DNA from: Bradyrhizobium sp. CB2312 | GTDB lineage: Bacteria; Pseudomonadota; Alphaproteobacteria; Rhizobiales; Xanthobacteraceae | NCBI RefSeq assembly: GCF_029714425.1 | Contig: NZ_CP121668.1 | Span: forward strand, 3,431,501 to 3,495,500 | Reading direction: 5' to 3' | Length of the DNA stretch: 64,000 nt | Shown: positions 47,559-56,406 of the stretch, piece by piece | Position numbering within the stretch: the first letter of the stretch is position 1 | Layout: each line of letters begins with the position of its first letter | Position numbers and translations under genes: made by a program | Notes under the pieces: generated by a model | The model's input: the letters and a program-made list of their open reading frames with translations, nothing else | Databases searched by the model: none | Told to the model about the DNA's origin: nothing

Positions 47559-48872
47559 CTAGCCGTTGGTTGGCGACGTGTTCGCGGCCGGAGCCGGGTC
47601 CCGGGCGGTGCCAGGCGCCGCGCTTGCCTGTTCCGCGATGCGGGCGGATTGATCGGGCGTGATCCCATCCTTGAGCATCAGCGGGGCAAAACGTGCGGTC
47701 AGAACCGGCCCTGCTATTGCGGTGGTCAGCATCAACACCAGAACCGCGTTGAGTAGTCGCTCATCGACCAGCCGATGACCGGCGGGGTCGAGCGTGTCAT
47801 AGGCGACAAGCGTCGCGGCCAGCGTTGCCGCCACCTGCGGTAGGGTGAGCGACCAAATGGTGTGGCGCGCTGCAGCTGAATATCCGAACATTCGTCCCGC
47901 GAACTCGGCCGCCAGCCATTTGCCGATGAACAGCGCTCCGACGATGCTGACGACCAGACCACCATTGTCGAGAATGCTGGAAAGAAACGCCGGGGGATCA
48001 ATCAGGAAGCCGGTGACGATGAAGAAGATCGGGATAAAAAAGGAGTTGCCGATGAACTCCAGTTTCTCCTTTGCCGGCTTGGCGTGGGCCGCGACGTTGA
48101 TTGCCAGTCCAGCCAGGAATGCGCCGACAATCCCCGGCAGATTGATGGATTGTGCCAGCATGCCCGTGATTGCGACGATCAGGAGCATGGCGATGAAGTA
48201 TTCGTCCTCGTGATCTTGTTTGGCGAGGACATACGTGCCCGCGCGACTGAGACCGAACAGGATCAGGGGAACGAAAATAGCGATCTCCACGGTCTGTATC
48301 ACGAGGATAGACAGGGAGAAACCGCTTTTGAAGGAGGCGAGGCAAACCGCGAACACCAGCAGCGACAGGGTGTCCGACATGACCGTCGCGCCATAGGTGA
48401 CCGTGATCGGCTCCTGCCGCACGAGCGCGAGGCGGGCGACGATCGGACCTCCGAGCAAGGTATGGGACGCGAGCAGGGACCCGAGGACGATGGCGCCAAG
48501 CGTTCCGTAGCCGAGCAACAGTCCGACGGCGGTCCCCAGAAATAGCGGCAATGCAGTGGTCAGGAGACCGAACACAAGGGTGCGCTGCCGGGCTTGCTTG
48601 AATCGCGTGAGATCGATTTCGAGGCCGGCGAAGAACATCAGGAGCAGCTTGCCGAGGTCGGCAAAGAAGTCAGCTACAGGCCTGTGCTCTCCGATGAGGT
48701 CCACCCCGTGAGGCCCGAGCACCACGCCGCTGAGAAGCAGCACAACGACGGTCGGAAGCCGTATTCGACGCGACAACCGGGGGACGCTGAGGATCACGGC
48801 CAAAGCGATGGCGAACTTTGCCAGAGACGGCAGCCCCAGTGCGTCCGAGCGTATGAAATCAAGCGCCGTCAT
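47559..48872 (-). CDS. CPA2-type cation/proton antiporter
   Basis: 437 aa from ATG 48872 (MTALDFIRSD; the frame is open to 48917). About twelve helices. Characteristic segments are RLPTVVVLLLSGVVLGPHGV, DLGKLLLMFFAGLEIDLTRF, GSLLASHTLLGGPIVARLAL, LAQSINLPGIVGAFLAGLAI and SFFIPIFFIVTGFLIDPPAF, the usual Kef/NhaP-like order. There is no C-terminal TrkA-N domain; the tail is short and Ala/Pro-rich. It exchanges Na+ or K+ for protons. The nearest 15-bp element is 208 bp upstream. Confidence 0.9.
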   Translation of the reverse strand: MTALDFIRSDALGLPSLAKFAIALAVILSVPRLSRRIRLPTVVVLLLSGVVLGPHGVDLIGEHRPVADFFADLGKLLLMFFAGLEIDLTRFKQARQRTLVFGLLTTALPLFLGTAVGLLLGYGTLGAIVLGSLLASHTLLGGPIVARLALVRQEPITVTYGATVMSDTLSLLVFAVCLASFKSGFSLSILVIQTVEIAIFVPLILFGLSRAGTYVLAKQDHEDEYFIAMLLIVAITGMLAQSINLPGIVGAFLAGLAINVAAHAKPAKEKLEFIGNSFFIPIFFIVTGFLIDPPAFLSSILDNGGLVVSIVGALFIGKWLAAEFAGRMFGYSAAARHTIWSLTLPQVAATLAATLVAYDTLDPAGHRLVDERLLNAVLVLMLTTAIAGPVLTARFAPLMLKDGITPDQSARIAEQASAAPGTARDPAPAANTSPTNG

Positions 48873-49080
48873 CGCTGCGCGCCTCTCCGGGCCGCGGGCC
48901 CCCGGCGAGCGACCCATGGCTCCTGAAATAGTTCCCTGAATTCAAGTGCCGCAGCCGTCGCCCTGTTGACCGCTATCGGCGCGACGTCAGCTCCTGCGAT
49001 CTCTGCGGTCGACGCTCGCCACGATCATGAGATGCGTGAATTCAACCGATCTGAGTATAAGTCCACGATTGAAAGCGACA

Positions 49081-49095
49081 CTATGCAGATTCGGC
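49081..49095 (-). promoter_or_regulatory. Candidate AraC operator (site F), GCCGAATCTGCATAG
   Basis: Exact consensus. Oriented toward the antiporter gene (208 bp away); it also lies upstream of the small plus-strand gene at 49224 in reverse orientation. Confidence 0.65.
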
Positions 49096-49223
49096 GGCCG
49101 GGCGGTGGACCGTTCGCAGCCCGGTGCATCGGGGGAGTTGACGTCGAAAGTCGATTGGGTGGTACTATGCCGGCTTCACAGGCGAGGCATGGCGCCTCGA
49201 TCGCGTTTCAAACCGGGAGTGAG

Positions 49224-49454
49224 ATGATGTCGTACCGAGCCAGGATTGTCTGGATTGCGCTGCTGTGTTCACTGAGTGCGGTCAACCTGGTTGTGCTCGC
49301 CGTGAACCTGTCGGCGCCCTCAAAGGCGGCCGTCAAGGGAGCCAGCTATCAAGAACTGCTGCGCGATGCCGATTTCGCGCGAGCGGTCAAGACCATCGCG
49401 GAGCAATGCAAAGTGAACGTCGAACTGGCCAAGCTGATGTGCCAGGGCGGATAA
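49224..49454 (+). CDS. Small membrane-anchored hypothetical protein
   Basis: 76 aa from ATG 49224 (or 49227), preceded by GGGAGTG. N-terminal transmembrane or signal-anchor helix (RIVWIALLCSLSAVNLVVLA), then a helical domain (SYQELLRDADFARAVKTIAE, QCKVNVELAKLMCQGG) with two Cys. No family recognised. Immediately upstream of the IS630 insertion. Confidence 0.6.
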   Translation: MMSYRARIVWIALLCSLSAVNLVVLAVNLSAPSKAAVKGASYQELLRDADFARAVKTIAEQCKVNVELAKLMCQGG

Positions 49455-49601
49455 TCTCGAGGCAGCTTGTTAGTCTGGTCACCAGCGGTTATCGAGGCTC
49501 AAAACCGTCCGCTACGACGAGAAGGCCTGCTGGCGTCACGGCGGCGACACGCGGCAGGCCAGGCATTCCGCGGCGATGCTAGTCATCTGGAACGCAAGTT
49601 C

Positions 49602-50766
49602 GTCACATTAGTTGATAGCTCGAATCTCTACAGAGGAGAGAGCTTGTGGCGAATGCAGGTGAGCGAGGCCGGCCGATCGCGCCGTTGGTGCTTAGTCCGC
49701 CGGAGCGGGCGTACTTGGAGAGACAAGTTCGTCGTCATCGCGTTGCCCGATCGCTATCTGAGCGCTGCCGCGCGATCCTGCGGTGTGCGGATGGCTTGCC
49801 AAGCAAGTCTGTTGCTGTCGAACTCGGCCTCCACGAACACACCGTTGGCAAGTGGCGCCGCCGATTTTTGAAGGATCGCTGTGATGGCCTGCTTGACGAG
49901 GCCCGCCCGGGCCGCCCTCGAACCATCAACGACGATCAGGTTGCTGAGGTAATTGAGCGGACATTGCGTACAACGCCACCCGACGCGACGCACTGGTCGA
50001 TCCGCTCAATGGCTGCGGAAACTGGCTTTCCCACACCACGATCCGCCGAATGTGGACGGCGTTCGGCCTGCAGCCGCACCGCAGCCAGACATTCAAGCTG
50101 TCGAGCGACCCGCTGTTCGTCGACAAGGTCCGCGATATCGTCGGCCTTTACCTGTCCCCACCGAACCGAGCCCTTGTCCTCAGTGTCGATGAGAAAAGCC
50201 AGATCCAGGCCCTGGATCGCGAGCAGCCGGTCCTGCCGATGATGCCGGGCGTACCGGAACGGCGCACGCACAGCTATGTGCGGCATGGTACGACCTCGCT
50301 GTTTGCCGCGCTCGATGTCGCCTCTGGATTCGTCATCGGCAAATGCTACAAGCGCCACCGGGCAGTCGAGTTCTTGAAGTTCCTCAAAGAGATCGACGCT
50401 CAAGTCCCTGAAGGGAATCGATGTCCATATCGTCATGGACAACTACGCCACTCACAAAACACCCAAGATCAAAGCGTGGCTCGCCCGTCGGCCGCATTAT
50501 CATGTCCACTTCACGCCGACTTCTGCGTCATGGATCAATCAGGTCGAACGCTGGTTCGCTGAGCTCACCCGAAAGCAGATCCAGCGAGGTGTTCACACCT
50601 CCGTCAGGCAGCTCGAGGCCAACATCCGTACCTTCATCGACCTGCACAACAAAAATCCCAAGCCCTTCAAATGGACCAAGTCCGCAGATCAGATTTTGGC
50701 TTCCGTCAAACGCTTCTGCCACAAAGCCCAGCAGACTTTATGTGGCGAACTTTAGATTCACGTGAC
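49602..50766 (+). mobile_element. IS630-family insertion sequence with frameshifted transposase
   Basis: Imperfect terminal inverted repeats: GTCACATTAGTTGATAGCTC on the left and, reversed on the right, GTCACGTGAATCTAAAGTTC. The right ~300 bp are repeated inverted at 20234-20535. It sits at the 3' end of the HAD gene and supplies that gene's last codons and stop. Confidence 0.8.
49646..50755 (+). pseudogene. IS630-family transposase, two frameshifts
   Basis: Frame 1: RGRPIAPLVLSPPERAYLER, SVAVELGLHEHTVGKWRRRF (HTH) to WSIRSMAAETGF. A missing base at about 50027 moves to frame 2: TTIRRMWTAFGLQPHRSQTF, ALVLSVDEKSQIQALDREQP (first catalytic Asp). One extra A at about 50417 moves to frame 3: DVHIVMDNYATHKT (second Asp), TPTSASWINQVERWFAELTR (Glu), end at 50755. 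All three catalytic residues exist but in three frames, so it is inactive as read. Confidence 0.85.
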
Positions 50767-51807
50767 GAGGTCTCGAATAAAAAACCCGCCTCCAATCGTT
50801 CTTCATGCTGATCACCGTCCAGCCGCCCTTCTTTGCCTCGTCATAGAGGGCCGATGTGAAGGTACCGACCTTTCTGTCCGGCAGGCCTTGCGCCGGACCG
50901 TAGGCATACTCGCGGGCGGCATCGTCGTGGAGCAGAAGCATCTTGAGCCGCGTGCCCGGGCCCGCGCCGGTCCACTCCAGCATTTCACGATCGCCCGTCG
51001 AGTTGCCGAAAGCGGCATGCGGCCGCCTGCCGATCATGAGGTGGATTCCTTCGGGCTTGCCGGCGCGGTCATCGTTCAGAAGCAGCTTCGGCTCCTTGGT
51101 CAGGAACGGCTTTCCATCCTTGTCATAGCCAAATTTCGTCGCGCCTGCGGTCCCGACCACCTGCTCAGTCGGAATGCCATAGATCTGCTGAGCGTAGACG
51201 CGGACGAAGTCCTGCCCGCCGCCGGTCACGATGTATGTCTTGAAGCCGTTGTCGCGGAAGAATTTCAGCACCTCGAGCATGGGCTGATAGGTGAGTTCGG
51301 TATAGGGACGCTTCCGGCGCGGATGGTGCGCAGTTTCGATCCACTTCTTCGCCGTGGCATTGAACTCGTCCACCGACATTCCGGACAGCGTCGCAGCCAG
51401 GACTTCCTCGAGTTCGGACAATGGAAGCTTGGCGATCGCCTCGCGGTCGCCTGAAAGTACCGTTTTGAAGGGAGCGACGTTCTTCAACTCCGGTTTCTTC
51501 TCGACCAGCGCCGGCACCTGGTCCAGGCAATAGATCACCTGCGTGTACATCGGATGTTCGACCCAGAGTGTGCCATCCTGGTCGAAAACGGCGATCCGTT
51601 CCTCTGCCGGCACGTGGTTTGGGTCCGCGGTGTCGGTCGTGGCTCGTACGAAGTCGAGGATCGCCTGTTTCGCCGGCCCGTCGTTCCATGAGGGCAAAGC
51701 CGTGCCGGGCGATGCCTGGGCAATTGCCTGCGTCGTCAGAAGCGGGCTGGACAGGTCGGCAGCACGGTCAGTGCTGAGATCAGGGCGCGACGGTCGATGC
51801 GGTGCAT
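50738..51807 (-). pseudogene. HAD-family phosphatase, damaged at both ends
   Basis: The original start is probably ATG 51807 (after AGGAGACGACC), nine bases past the stop of the upstream sulfatase. A missing base in the signal-peptide region (after LISALTVL) shifts the frame and produces a stop; in the other frame the peptide continues SSPLLTTQAIAQA. The open part begins at TTG 51697 and carries HAD motifs: FDQDGTLW (Asp-x-Asp), YIVTGGGQDFV, the motif-III Lys in PKLLLNDD, and FGNSTGDREML. The last ~10 residues come from IS630. If TTG 51697 is used the product would be cytoplasmic rather than exported. Last gene of the sulfatase operon. Confidence 0.75.
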
Positions 51808-51816
51808 GGTCGTCTC

Positions 51817-53415
51817 CTAGTTCGTCGAGGGGGGCAGCCTCAGCTTCTCCATCGCCTGTTCGACCGAGAAGGTGCCGGGCCGCTGGCGGGGCGGAAATTC
51901 GCGGAAGGTTGCGATTTGCTGGGCCACGATTGCCTGCGCCGGCAGAAGCAGAAAAGCGTGATCGATGAACCAGCGCACGTAGTCACCGGACTCGTGCTGG
52001 GAACGCTCGAATGGGTCGGAGCGAAGATTGAACATCCTGGGCAGACGCAATTGAATCATCGGCTCGGACCAGACATTCAGTCCTTCTGCCCGCTGCTCCA
52101 GGAATGCGGCCTTCCACTGCAAGTAGCGCAGGCCCGCTAGGTTGCCGTCGTCAGTCCAGTAGAAGAACTCGCGGCGACTGCCCGGGCCCTTGCCCGCGAG
52201 CAGATCGCGCTGATCGTAGCCATCGAGATGGACCTTGAAGGTTTTGCCAGCAGCGTCATACCCCTGCAGCAGCTTGTTCTTGATGTCGGGTTCGCCGGCT
52301 GCGGCAACCAGTGTGGCCGTCCAGTCTTCCGCGGAGAAGATGTCGTTGATTTCGCTGTGAGGTGGGACCAATCCAGGCCATCGCACGATGGCCGGCACCC
52401 GATAGCCACCTTCCCAATTGGTGTTCTTCTCGCCGCGGAACGGCGTCGTGCCACCATCGGGCCAGGAGAATGACTCGGCCCCGTTGTCGGTGGTGTAGAT
52501 CACGATCGTATTGTTGGCAATGCCGAGATCGTCGAGCTTTTTCAGCAGCTGGCCGACATGTCCATCGTGTTCGACCATGCCGTCGGGATAGATGCCGAGG
52601 CCAGTCTTGTCCCGGGAGGACGGCTTGAGATGCGTCCAGATGTGCATGCGGGTCGGGTTGAACCATACGAAGAATGGCTTGCGGTCGCGCACCGCTCCGT
52701 CGATGAATTGCGTCGTCGCTTGTACGAATTCCTCGTCGACCGTTTCCATGCGCTGCCTGGTGAGAGGCCCGGTGTCCTCGCATTTCTGCTTGCCCCAGGG
52801 ACCAAAGCGTGGATCGTCGCCCGGGGTGTCGGTCGTGGTCGCAACGCATTTGAGGACGCCGCGCGGACCGAACTGCGCCCGGAAGTCCGGGGTCTTCGGA
52901 TAGTCGGGGTGTTCGGGTTCCTCCTCGGCGTTTAGGTGATAGAGGTTGCCGAAGAAGGCATCGAAACCATGGACCGTCGGCAGGAATTCGTTGCGGTCAC
53001 CGAGATGGTTCTTGCCGAACTGTCCAGTCACGTAGCCCTGCGGCTTCAGCAATTCCGCGATCGTGGGGTCCTTGTCCGACAGTCCCTCCTTGGCGGCCGG
53101 CAGTCCGACCTTCAAGAGCCCGGTACGCATGGGGCTTTGTCCGGTGATGAATGCGGCACGGCCGGCCGTGCAGGACTGCTGGCCGTAATAATCGGTGAAG
53201 ATCGCTCCCTCGTTGGCGATGCGATCGATGTTGGGCGTGCGATAGCCCATTTGGCCGCGATTATAGGCGCTGATATTCCAGTATCCGATATCATCGCCCA
53301 TGATGACCAGGACGTTGGGCTTCTGCGGCGATTGTGCTGAGGCTGGCGTAGTGATGAAAATTGCCACGGCAAGCGCTGAGAACGCCCCGAGAAATGCAGT
53401 CCTCAAATCATTCAT
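51817..53415 (-). CDS. Secreted sulfatase with CTAGR motif
   Basis: 532 aa from ATG 53415, following GGAGGACCGATC; an upstream open frame overlaps the next gene. Signal peptide (TAFLGAFSALAVAIFITTPA). Metal-binding N-terminus NVLVIMGDDIGYWNISAYNR; nucleophile motif CTAGR at 82-86 (QQSCTAGRAAFITGQSPMRT); FGKNHLGDRNEFLPTVHGFD; IYTTDNGAESFSWPDGGTTP. The residue after the Cys-Thr pair is Ala, not the Pro of canonical CxPxR sites. Periplasmic sulfate- or phosphonate-type esterase; substrate unknown. Nine bases before the HAD gene; downstream of the FHAGG gene in the operon. Confidence 0.92.
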   Translation of the reverse strand: MNDLRTAFLGAFSALAVAIFITTPASAQSPQKPNVLVIMGDDIGYWNISAYNRGQMGYRTPNIDRIANEGAIFTDYYGQQSCTAGRAAFITGQSPMRTGLLKVGLPAAKEGLSDKDPTIAELLKPQGYVTGQFGKNHLGDRNEFLPTVHGFDAFFGNLYHLNAEEEPEHPDYPKTPDFRAQFGPRGVLKCVATTTDTPGDDPRFGPWGKQKCEDTGPLTRQRMETVDEEFVQATTQFIDGAVRDRKPFFVWFNPTRMHIWTHLKPSSRDKTGLGIYPDGMVEHDGHVGQLLKKLDDLGIANNTIVIYTTDNGAESFSWPDGGTTPFRGEKNTNWEGGYRVPAIVRWPGLVPPHSEINDIFSAEDWTATLVAAAGEPDIKNKLLQGYDAAGKTFKVHLDGYDQRDLLAGKGPGSRREFFYWTDDGNLAGLRYLQWKAAFLEQRAEGLNVWSEPMIQLRLPRMFNLRSDPFERSQHESGDYVRWFIDHAFLLLPAQAIVAQQIATFREFPPRQRPGTFSVEQAMEKLRLPPSTN

Positions 53416-53501
53416 GATCGGTCCTCCAGGCTTCCGGGATATCCGACTTGCAGCGGAGGGCTCCATGAAGCGGGGTCTCACGGAGCCCTCATCAGCCTGC
53501 C

Positions 53502-54284
53502 TTAGTAGCAAGGCCCGTAGGGGTAATAGCCGCAGTACGGAGGATAGGCGTACGGATAAGCACTCGCTGCCGCAGCACCCACCGCCGCAGCTCCCACCGC
53601 GGCGCCGCCGACGGCGGCGGCGGCCAGGGGAGCGCCGCGATACCACGCGCCCCGCGCGACGTAGGGGTGGTATCCGACACCGCCGACGCCACCCGCGCGG
53701 AAGCCGCCGGCATGGAAGCCACTGATGCCACCTGCGCCGGCGTGGAAGCCACCTGCGTGGAAGCCGCCGGCAAAACCGAAGCGATCGATGAAGAGTGCCG
53801 CTGGGCCGTCGTCGCCCGTCAGTTCGCCCTCGAGCACGTCGACATCGAAGGTCAGCTTGTCGCCGTCCAGCTTGGCCGTCTTCAATACCACGACCGCGTC
53901 GCGGATTTTGGCGCCATCCGTGCTGAACACGGAGATGGTTGCGTTCGGGGGATCCTTGGTGAAGCTGTCGTCGCTCTGGTTATCCGGCGCCCATTCCTTG
54001 AGCAGATGCGTCGTCAAGGTGTGTCCTGCCGCCCGCGTCGGCCGGTCCGCGAAAACGATCGAATTGGGCGCGACCCCGGCGAGGGTGAGCTTGCTGCCTT
54101 GCAGGCTCGCGCCGCGGGCGTTCATGACGATCAACGACGGAACGATCTCCGGGCCGGCCCGGCCGATCGCCTTCTGCAGCGGTGTGTGTTCCTGGGCCGG
54201 AGGCGCGGATTGTGCCAGCGCCGGCGTTGCGCCAAAGAGCAGGGCAGCAGCCATCACGCAGGCTGTTCGATTCATCATCGTCAT
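53502..54284 (-). CDS. Secreted Gly-rich protein with FHAGG repeats
   Basis: 260 aa (start 54284; ATG 54275 is also possible). Signal peptide (AALLFGATPALAQ). The first domain (~30-165) looks conserved: LQKAIGRAGPEIVPSLIVMN, LTLAGVAPNSIVFADRPTRA, HTLTTHLLKEWAP, TISVFSTDGAKIRDAVVVLK, LTFDVDVLEGEL. Then come a low-complexity FAGGFHAGGFHAGAGGISGF repeat region, an Ala/Gly hydrophobic stretch and a Tyr/Pro/Cys-rich end (PPYCGYYPYGPCY). It lies between two sulfatase genes, so it may be a sulfatase-associated surface or scaffold protein. No family name known to me. Confidence 0.75.
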   Translation of the reverse strand: MTMMNRTACVMAAALLFGATPALAQSAPPAQEHTPLQKAIGRAGPEIVPSLIVMNARGASLQGSKLTLAGVAPNSIVFADRPTRAAGHTLTTHLLKEWAPDNQSDDSFTKDPPNATISVFSTDGAKIRDAVVVLKTAKLDGDKLTFDVDVLEGELTGDDGPAALFIDRFGFAGGFHAGGFHAGAGGISGFHAGGFRAGGVGGVGYHPYVARGAWYRGAPLAAAAVGGAAVGAAAVGAAAASAYPYAYPPYCGYYPYGPCY

Positions 54285-54397
54285 GAGTAACTCCTCAAGT
54301 GTCCACTGCCGAGAGCAGGTGCGGACTTGCTGGCGGGTTCGCCGCCCTCAAAAAAAGATCGTACGAAAAGTTGCGTTGATTGCTTGCCTGTCGTGGA

Positions 54398-54419
54398 CGA
54401 GCGCCCCCGGGGGCGCTCG
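54398..54419. repeat. Perfect 22-bp palindrome between sulfatase and FHAGG genes
   Basis: CGAGCGCCCCC followed by its exact reverse complement. It lies 29 bp after the sulfatase stop and 114 bp before the FHAGG start, on the transcript of the minus-strand operon. It would form a strong stem with almost no loop. No U-run follows on the minus strand, so RNA stabilisation or attenuation is as likely as termination. Confidence 0.7.
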
Positions 54420-54447
54420 CCTATTCGCATCACGCCTGTCCGGGCGT

Positions 54448-56163
54448 CTAGTCGCTCGCCGCGTGGGAAGCGCCTTTCTTGACCTGTTCCAGGATTTGGC
54501 TGAGGTTGTAGCTCTCAGGCGCCTGCAGCGGCGGGAACTTCTCGTAGCTCGTCAGGTGCTGCAGCCACAGCTGCTGGCCGATCGGCAGTAGGTTCCAGTC
54601 GTATTGGAAGGCCGTCGCAGGGGCCCCGAGCGCGCCGCCCAGACTCATCGCCGATTTCTGGTCGATGCCGACATTCTGCTCGAACGGATCACGCTTGATA
54701 TTTTGGACCAGCGTGAAGTGGAAGGGGATCAACGGCATGATCCAGCCCGCCGGTCCTGGCTGCGACATGGTGTAGTACATCTTCCAGTTCTTGTAGCGCA
54801 CCGCCGAAGGCGTTGAGCCTGAGAAATAGAAGAAGTAGTCGCGCGCGGACTTCTCCGATTTACCCTCGAGGTAGTCGCGCTGGTCGAAACCGTCGAGGGT
54901 GGTCTTGACGATGCCGGGGTACTTCCCGTCCTCGATCTGCTGCTTCAGCCCGTCGCCCTTGGGGCCGCCAGCGATGTCGACGAGGGTGGGGACCCAGTCA
55001 AGCGCCGCGAACAGCTGGTTCTTGACCGTGCCGGGCTTGATGACGCCGGGCCATTTGATCACCATCGGAGCGCGGTAGCCACCCTCCCAGGCCTCGCCCT
55101 TCTGGCCCTTGAATGGCGTAATGCCACCGTCCGGGAAGCTGATCTGCTCGGCACCGTTGTCGGTCGTGAACACCACGATGGTGTTGTTGGCCTGGCCCAT
55201 ATCGTCCAGCTTCTTGAGGACAAGGCCGATGTTGTCGTCCATCTGCTTCATGCCGGCTTCGTTGACGCCCCAGTCCTTGCCTCCGCGCTCGCCGACCATC
55301 GCTTCGTATTTCGGTGGCAAAACGGTGACGACGTGCATGCGAGCCGGGTTGTACCAGACAAAGAAGGGCTTTCCGGTCTTCTTGGGGTCGTTGCGGTCCA
55401 TGAAGTCGACGACCTTTGCGGAGATCTCCTCGTCTACTGTCTTCGAACGTTCCAGCGTGAGCGGGCCCTCATCGCTGCACATCTGGTTCTTCCCCGTCCC
55501 GTCAGGAGACTTGCACGCGAGCACGGGACGCGGCGGCATCAGACAGAGCGTGGTCTTCTGATCCACTGCGCCGGGCACCTCAGGAACGCCAGGGATAGGC
55601 GTATTCTTGCACGGCGGCGCAACAGTCTGCTGGAGCGGAGTCTTGTTGATGTCGGGGAAGCTCACCCCCTGCATGGCGTCGAGGTGGTACAGATAACCCC
55701 AGTATTCCTGGAATCCGTGCGCGGTCGGCAGCGCCTCGGTGTGGTCGCCGAGATGGTTCTTGCCGAATTCGCCGGTGTTGTAGCCGAGGTCGAGCAGGAA
55801 TTGGGCAAGTGCCGGCGTGCCGGGCCGAAGATAGGACGGGCTGCCCGGAAGCTGCGGCGGAATCATCCCGGTGCGCAGCGGATACATGCCCGTGAAGAAC
55901 GCATTGCGTCCCGACGTGCAACTCTGCATGGCGACGTAATCCACGAACTTCGCACCTTCTTGTCCGATACGATCAATGTTCGGCGTTTCACCTACCATCA
56001 GGCCTTGATGATAGATACTCGGCTGCATCCAGCCGATGTCGTCACCCATGATAAAGAGGATGTTGGGTTTCTGTCCCTGCTGGGCGGAGGCAGGAACGCT
56101 TGCCATTGTCGTAGCCGCGCACGCCGCGACAAGAGCACCCCAGACTGTTCTGAACAAGCTCAT
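54448..56163 (-). CDS. Secreted sulfatase with CTSGR motif
   Basis: 571 aa from ATG 56163 (ATG 56175 is the alternative). Signal peptide (VWGALVAACAATTMASVPAS). NILFIMGDDIGWMQPSIYHQ, then CTSGR at 82-86 (MQSCTSGRNAFFTGMYPLRT), FGKNHLGDHTEALPTAHGFQ, VVFTTDNGAEQISFPDGGIT and PFKGQKGEAWEGGYRAPMVI. It closely resembles the CTAGR sulfatase of the same operon and looks like a paralogue. The central Ser replaces Pro of CxPxR. It is the first gene of a minus-strand operon (sulfatase, FHAGG protein, sulfatase, HAD) with a perfect 15-bp element 159 bp upstream. Confidence 0.92.
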   Translation of the reverse strand: MSLFRTVWGALVAACAATTMASVPASAQQGQKPNILFIMGDDIGWMQPSIYHQGLMVGETPNIDRIGQEGAKFVDYVAMQSCTSGRNAFFTGMYPLRTGMIPPQLPGSPSYLRPGTPALAQFLLDLGYNTGEFGKNHLGDHTEALPTAHGFQEYWGYLYHLDAMQGVSFPDINKTPLQQTVAPPCKNTPIPGVPEVPGAVDQKTTLCLMPPRPVLACKSPDGTGKNQMCSDEGPLTLERSKTVDEEISAKVVDFMDRNDPKKTGKPFFVWYNPARMHVVTVLPPKYEAMVGERGGKDWGVNEAGMKQMDDNIGLVLKKLDDMGQANNTIVVFTTDNGAEQISFPDGGITPFKGQKGEAWEGGYRAPMVIKWPGVIKPGTVKNQLFAALDWVPTLVDIAGGPKGDGLKQQIEDGKYPGIVKTTLDGFDQRDYLEGKSEKSARDYFFYFSGSTPSAVRYKNWKMYYTMSQPGPAGWIMPLIPFHFTLVQNIKRDPFEQNVGIDQKSAMSLGGALGAPATAFQYDWNLLPIGQQLWLQHLTSYEKFPPLQAPESYNLSQILEQVKKGASHAASD

Positions 56164-56322
56164 GGTTGGCTCCATTGAAGTTGGCTACCGAAGCGCGGGC
56201 CGCAGCCGCCGCCCAGCTCCACCCGCCGACGGAATTGACGTCGCCGATCCCCGCGGGATCGCGTTCGCCACTCGGTCGGATGCGTTGCTGTCTACAGAGT
56301 GGTTCGAACCGATCTGAATGCG

Positions 56323-56337
56323 CTATGCAGTTTCGGC
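56323..56337 (-). promoter_or_regulatory. Candidate AraC operator (site G), GCCGAAACTGCATAG
   Basis: Exact consensus, 159 bp upstream of the first sulfatase of the operon and in the gap between it and the AraC gene. Confidence 0.7.
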
Positions 56338-56406
56338 TGATTGAGTGGACAGGGGTCGGTGTCGATCCAAGATGAAATGCACATGCGCAGCATTGTCACA
56401 TCATCG

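Noticed and set aside
49646..50755. Programmed frameshifting in the IS630 transposase
   Set aside because: Two separate shifts of opposite sign, without a convincing slippery heptamer at either; simple indels explain them better.
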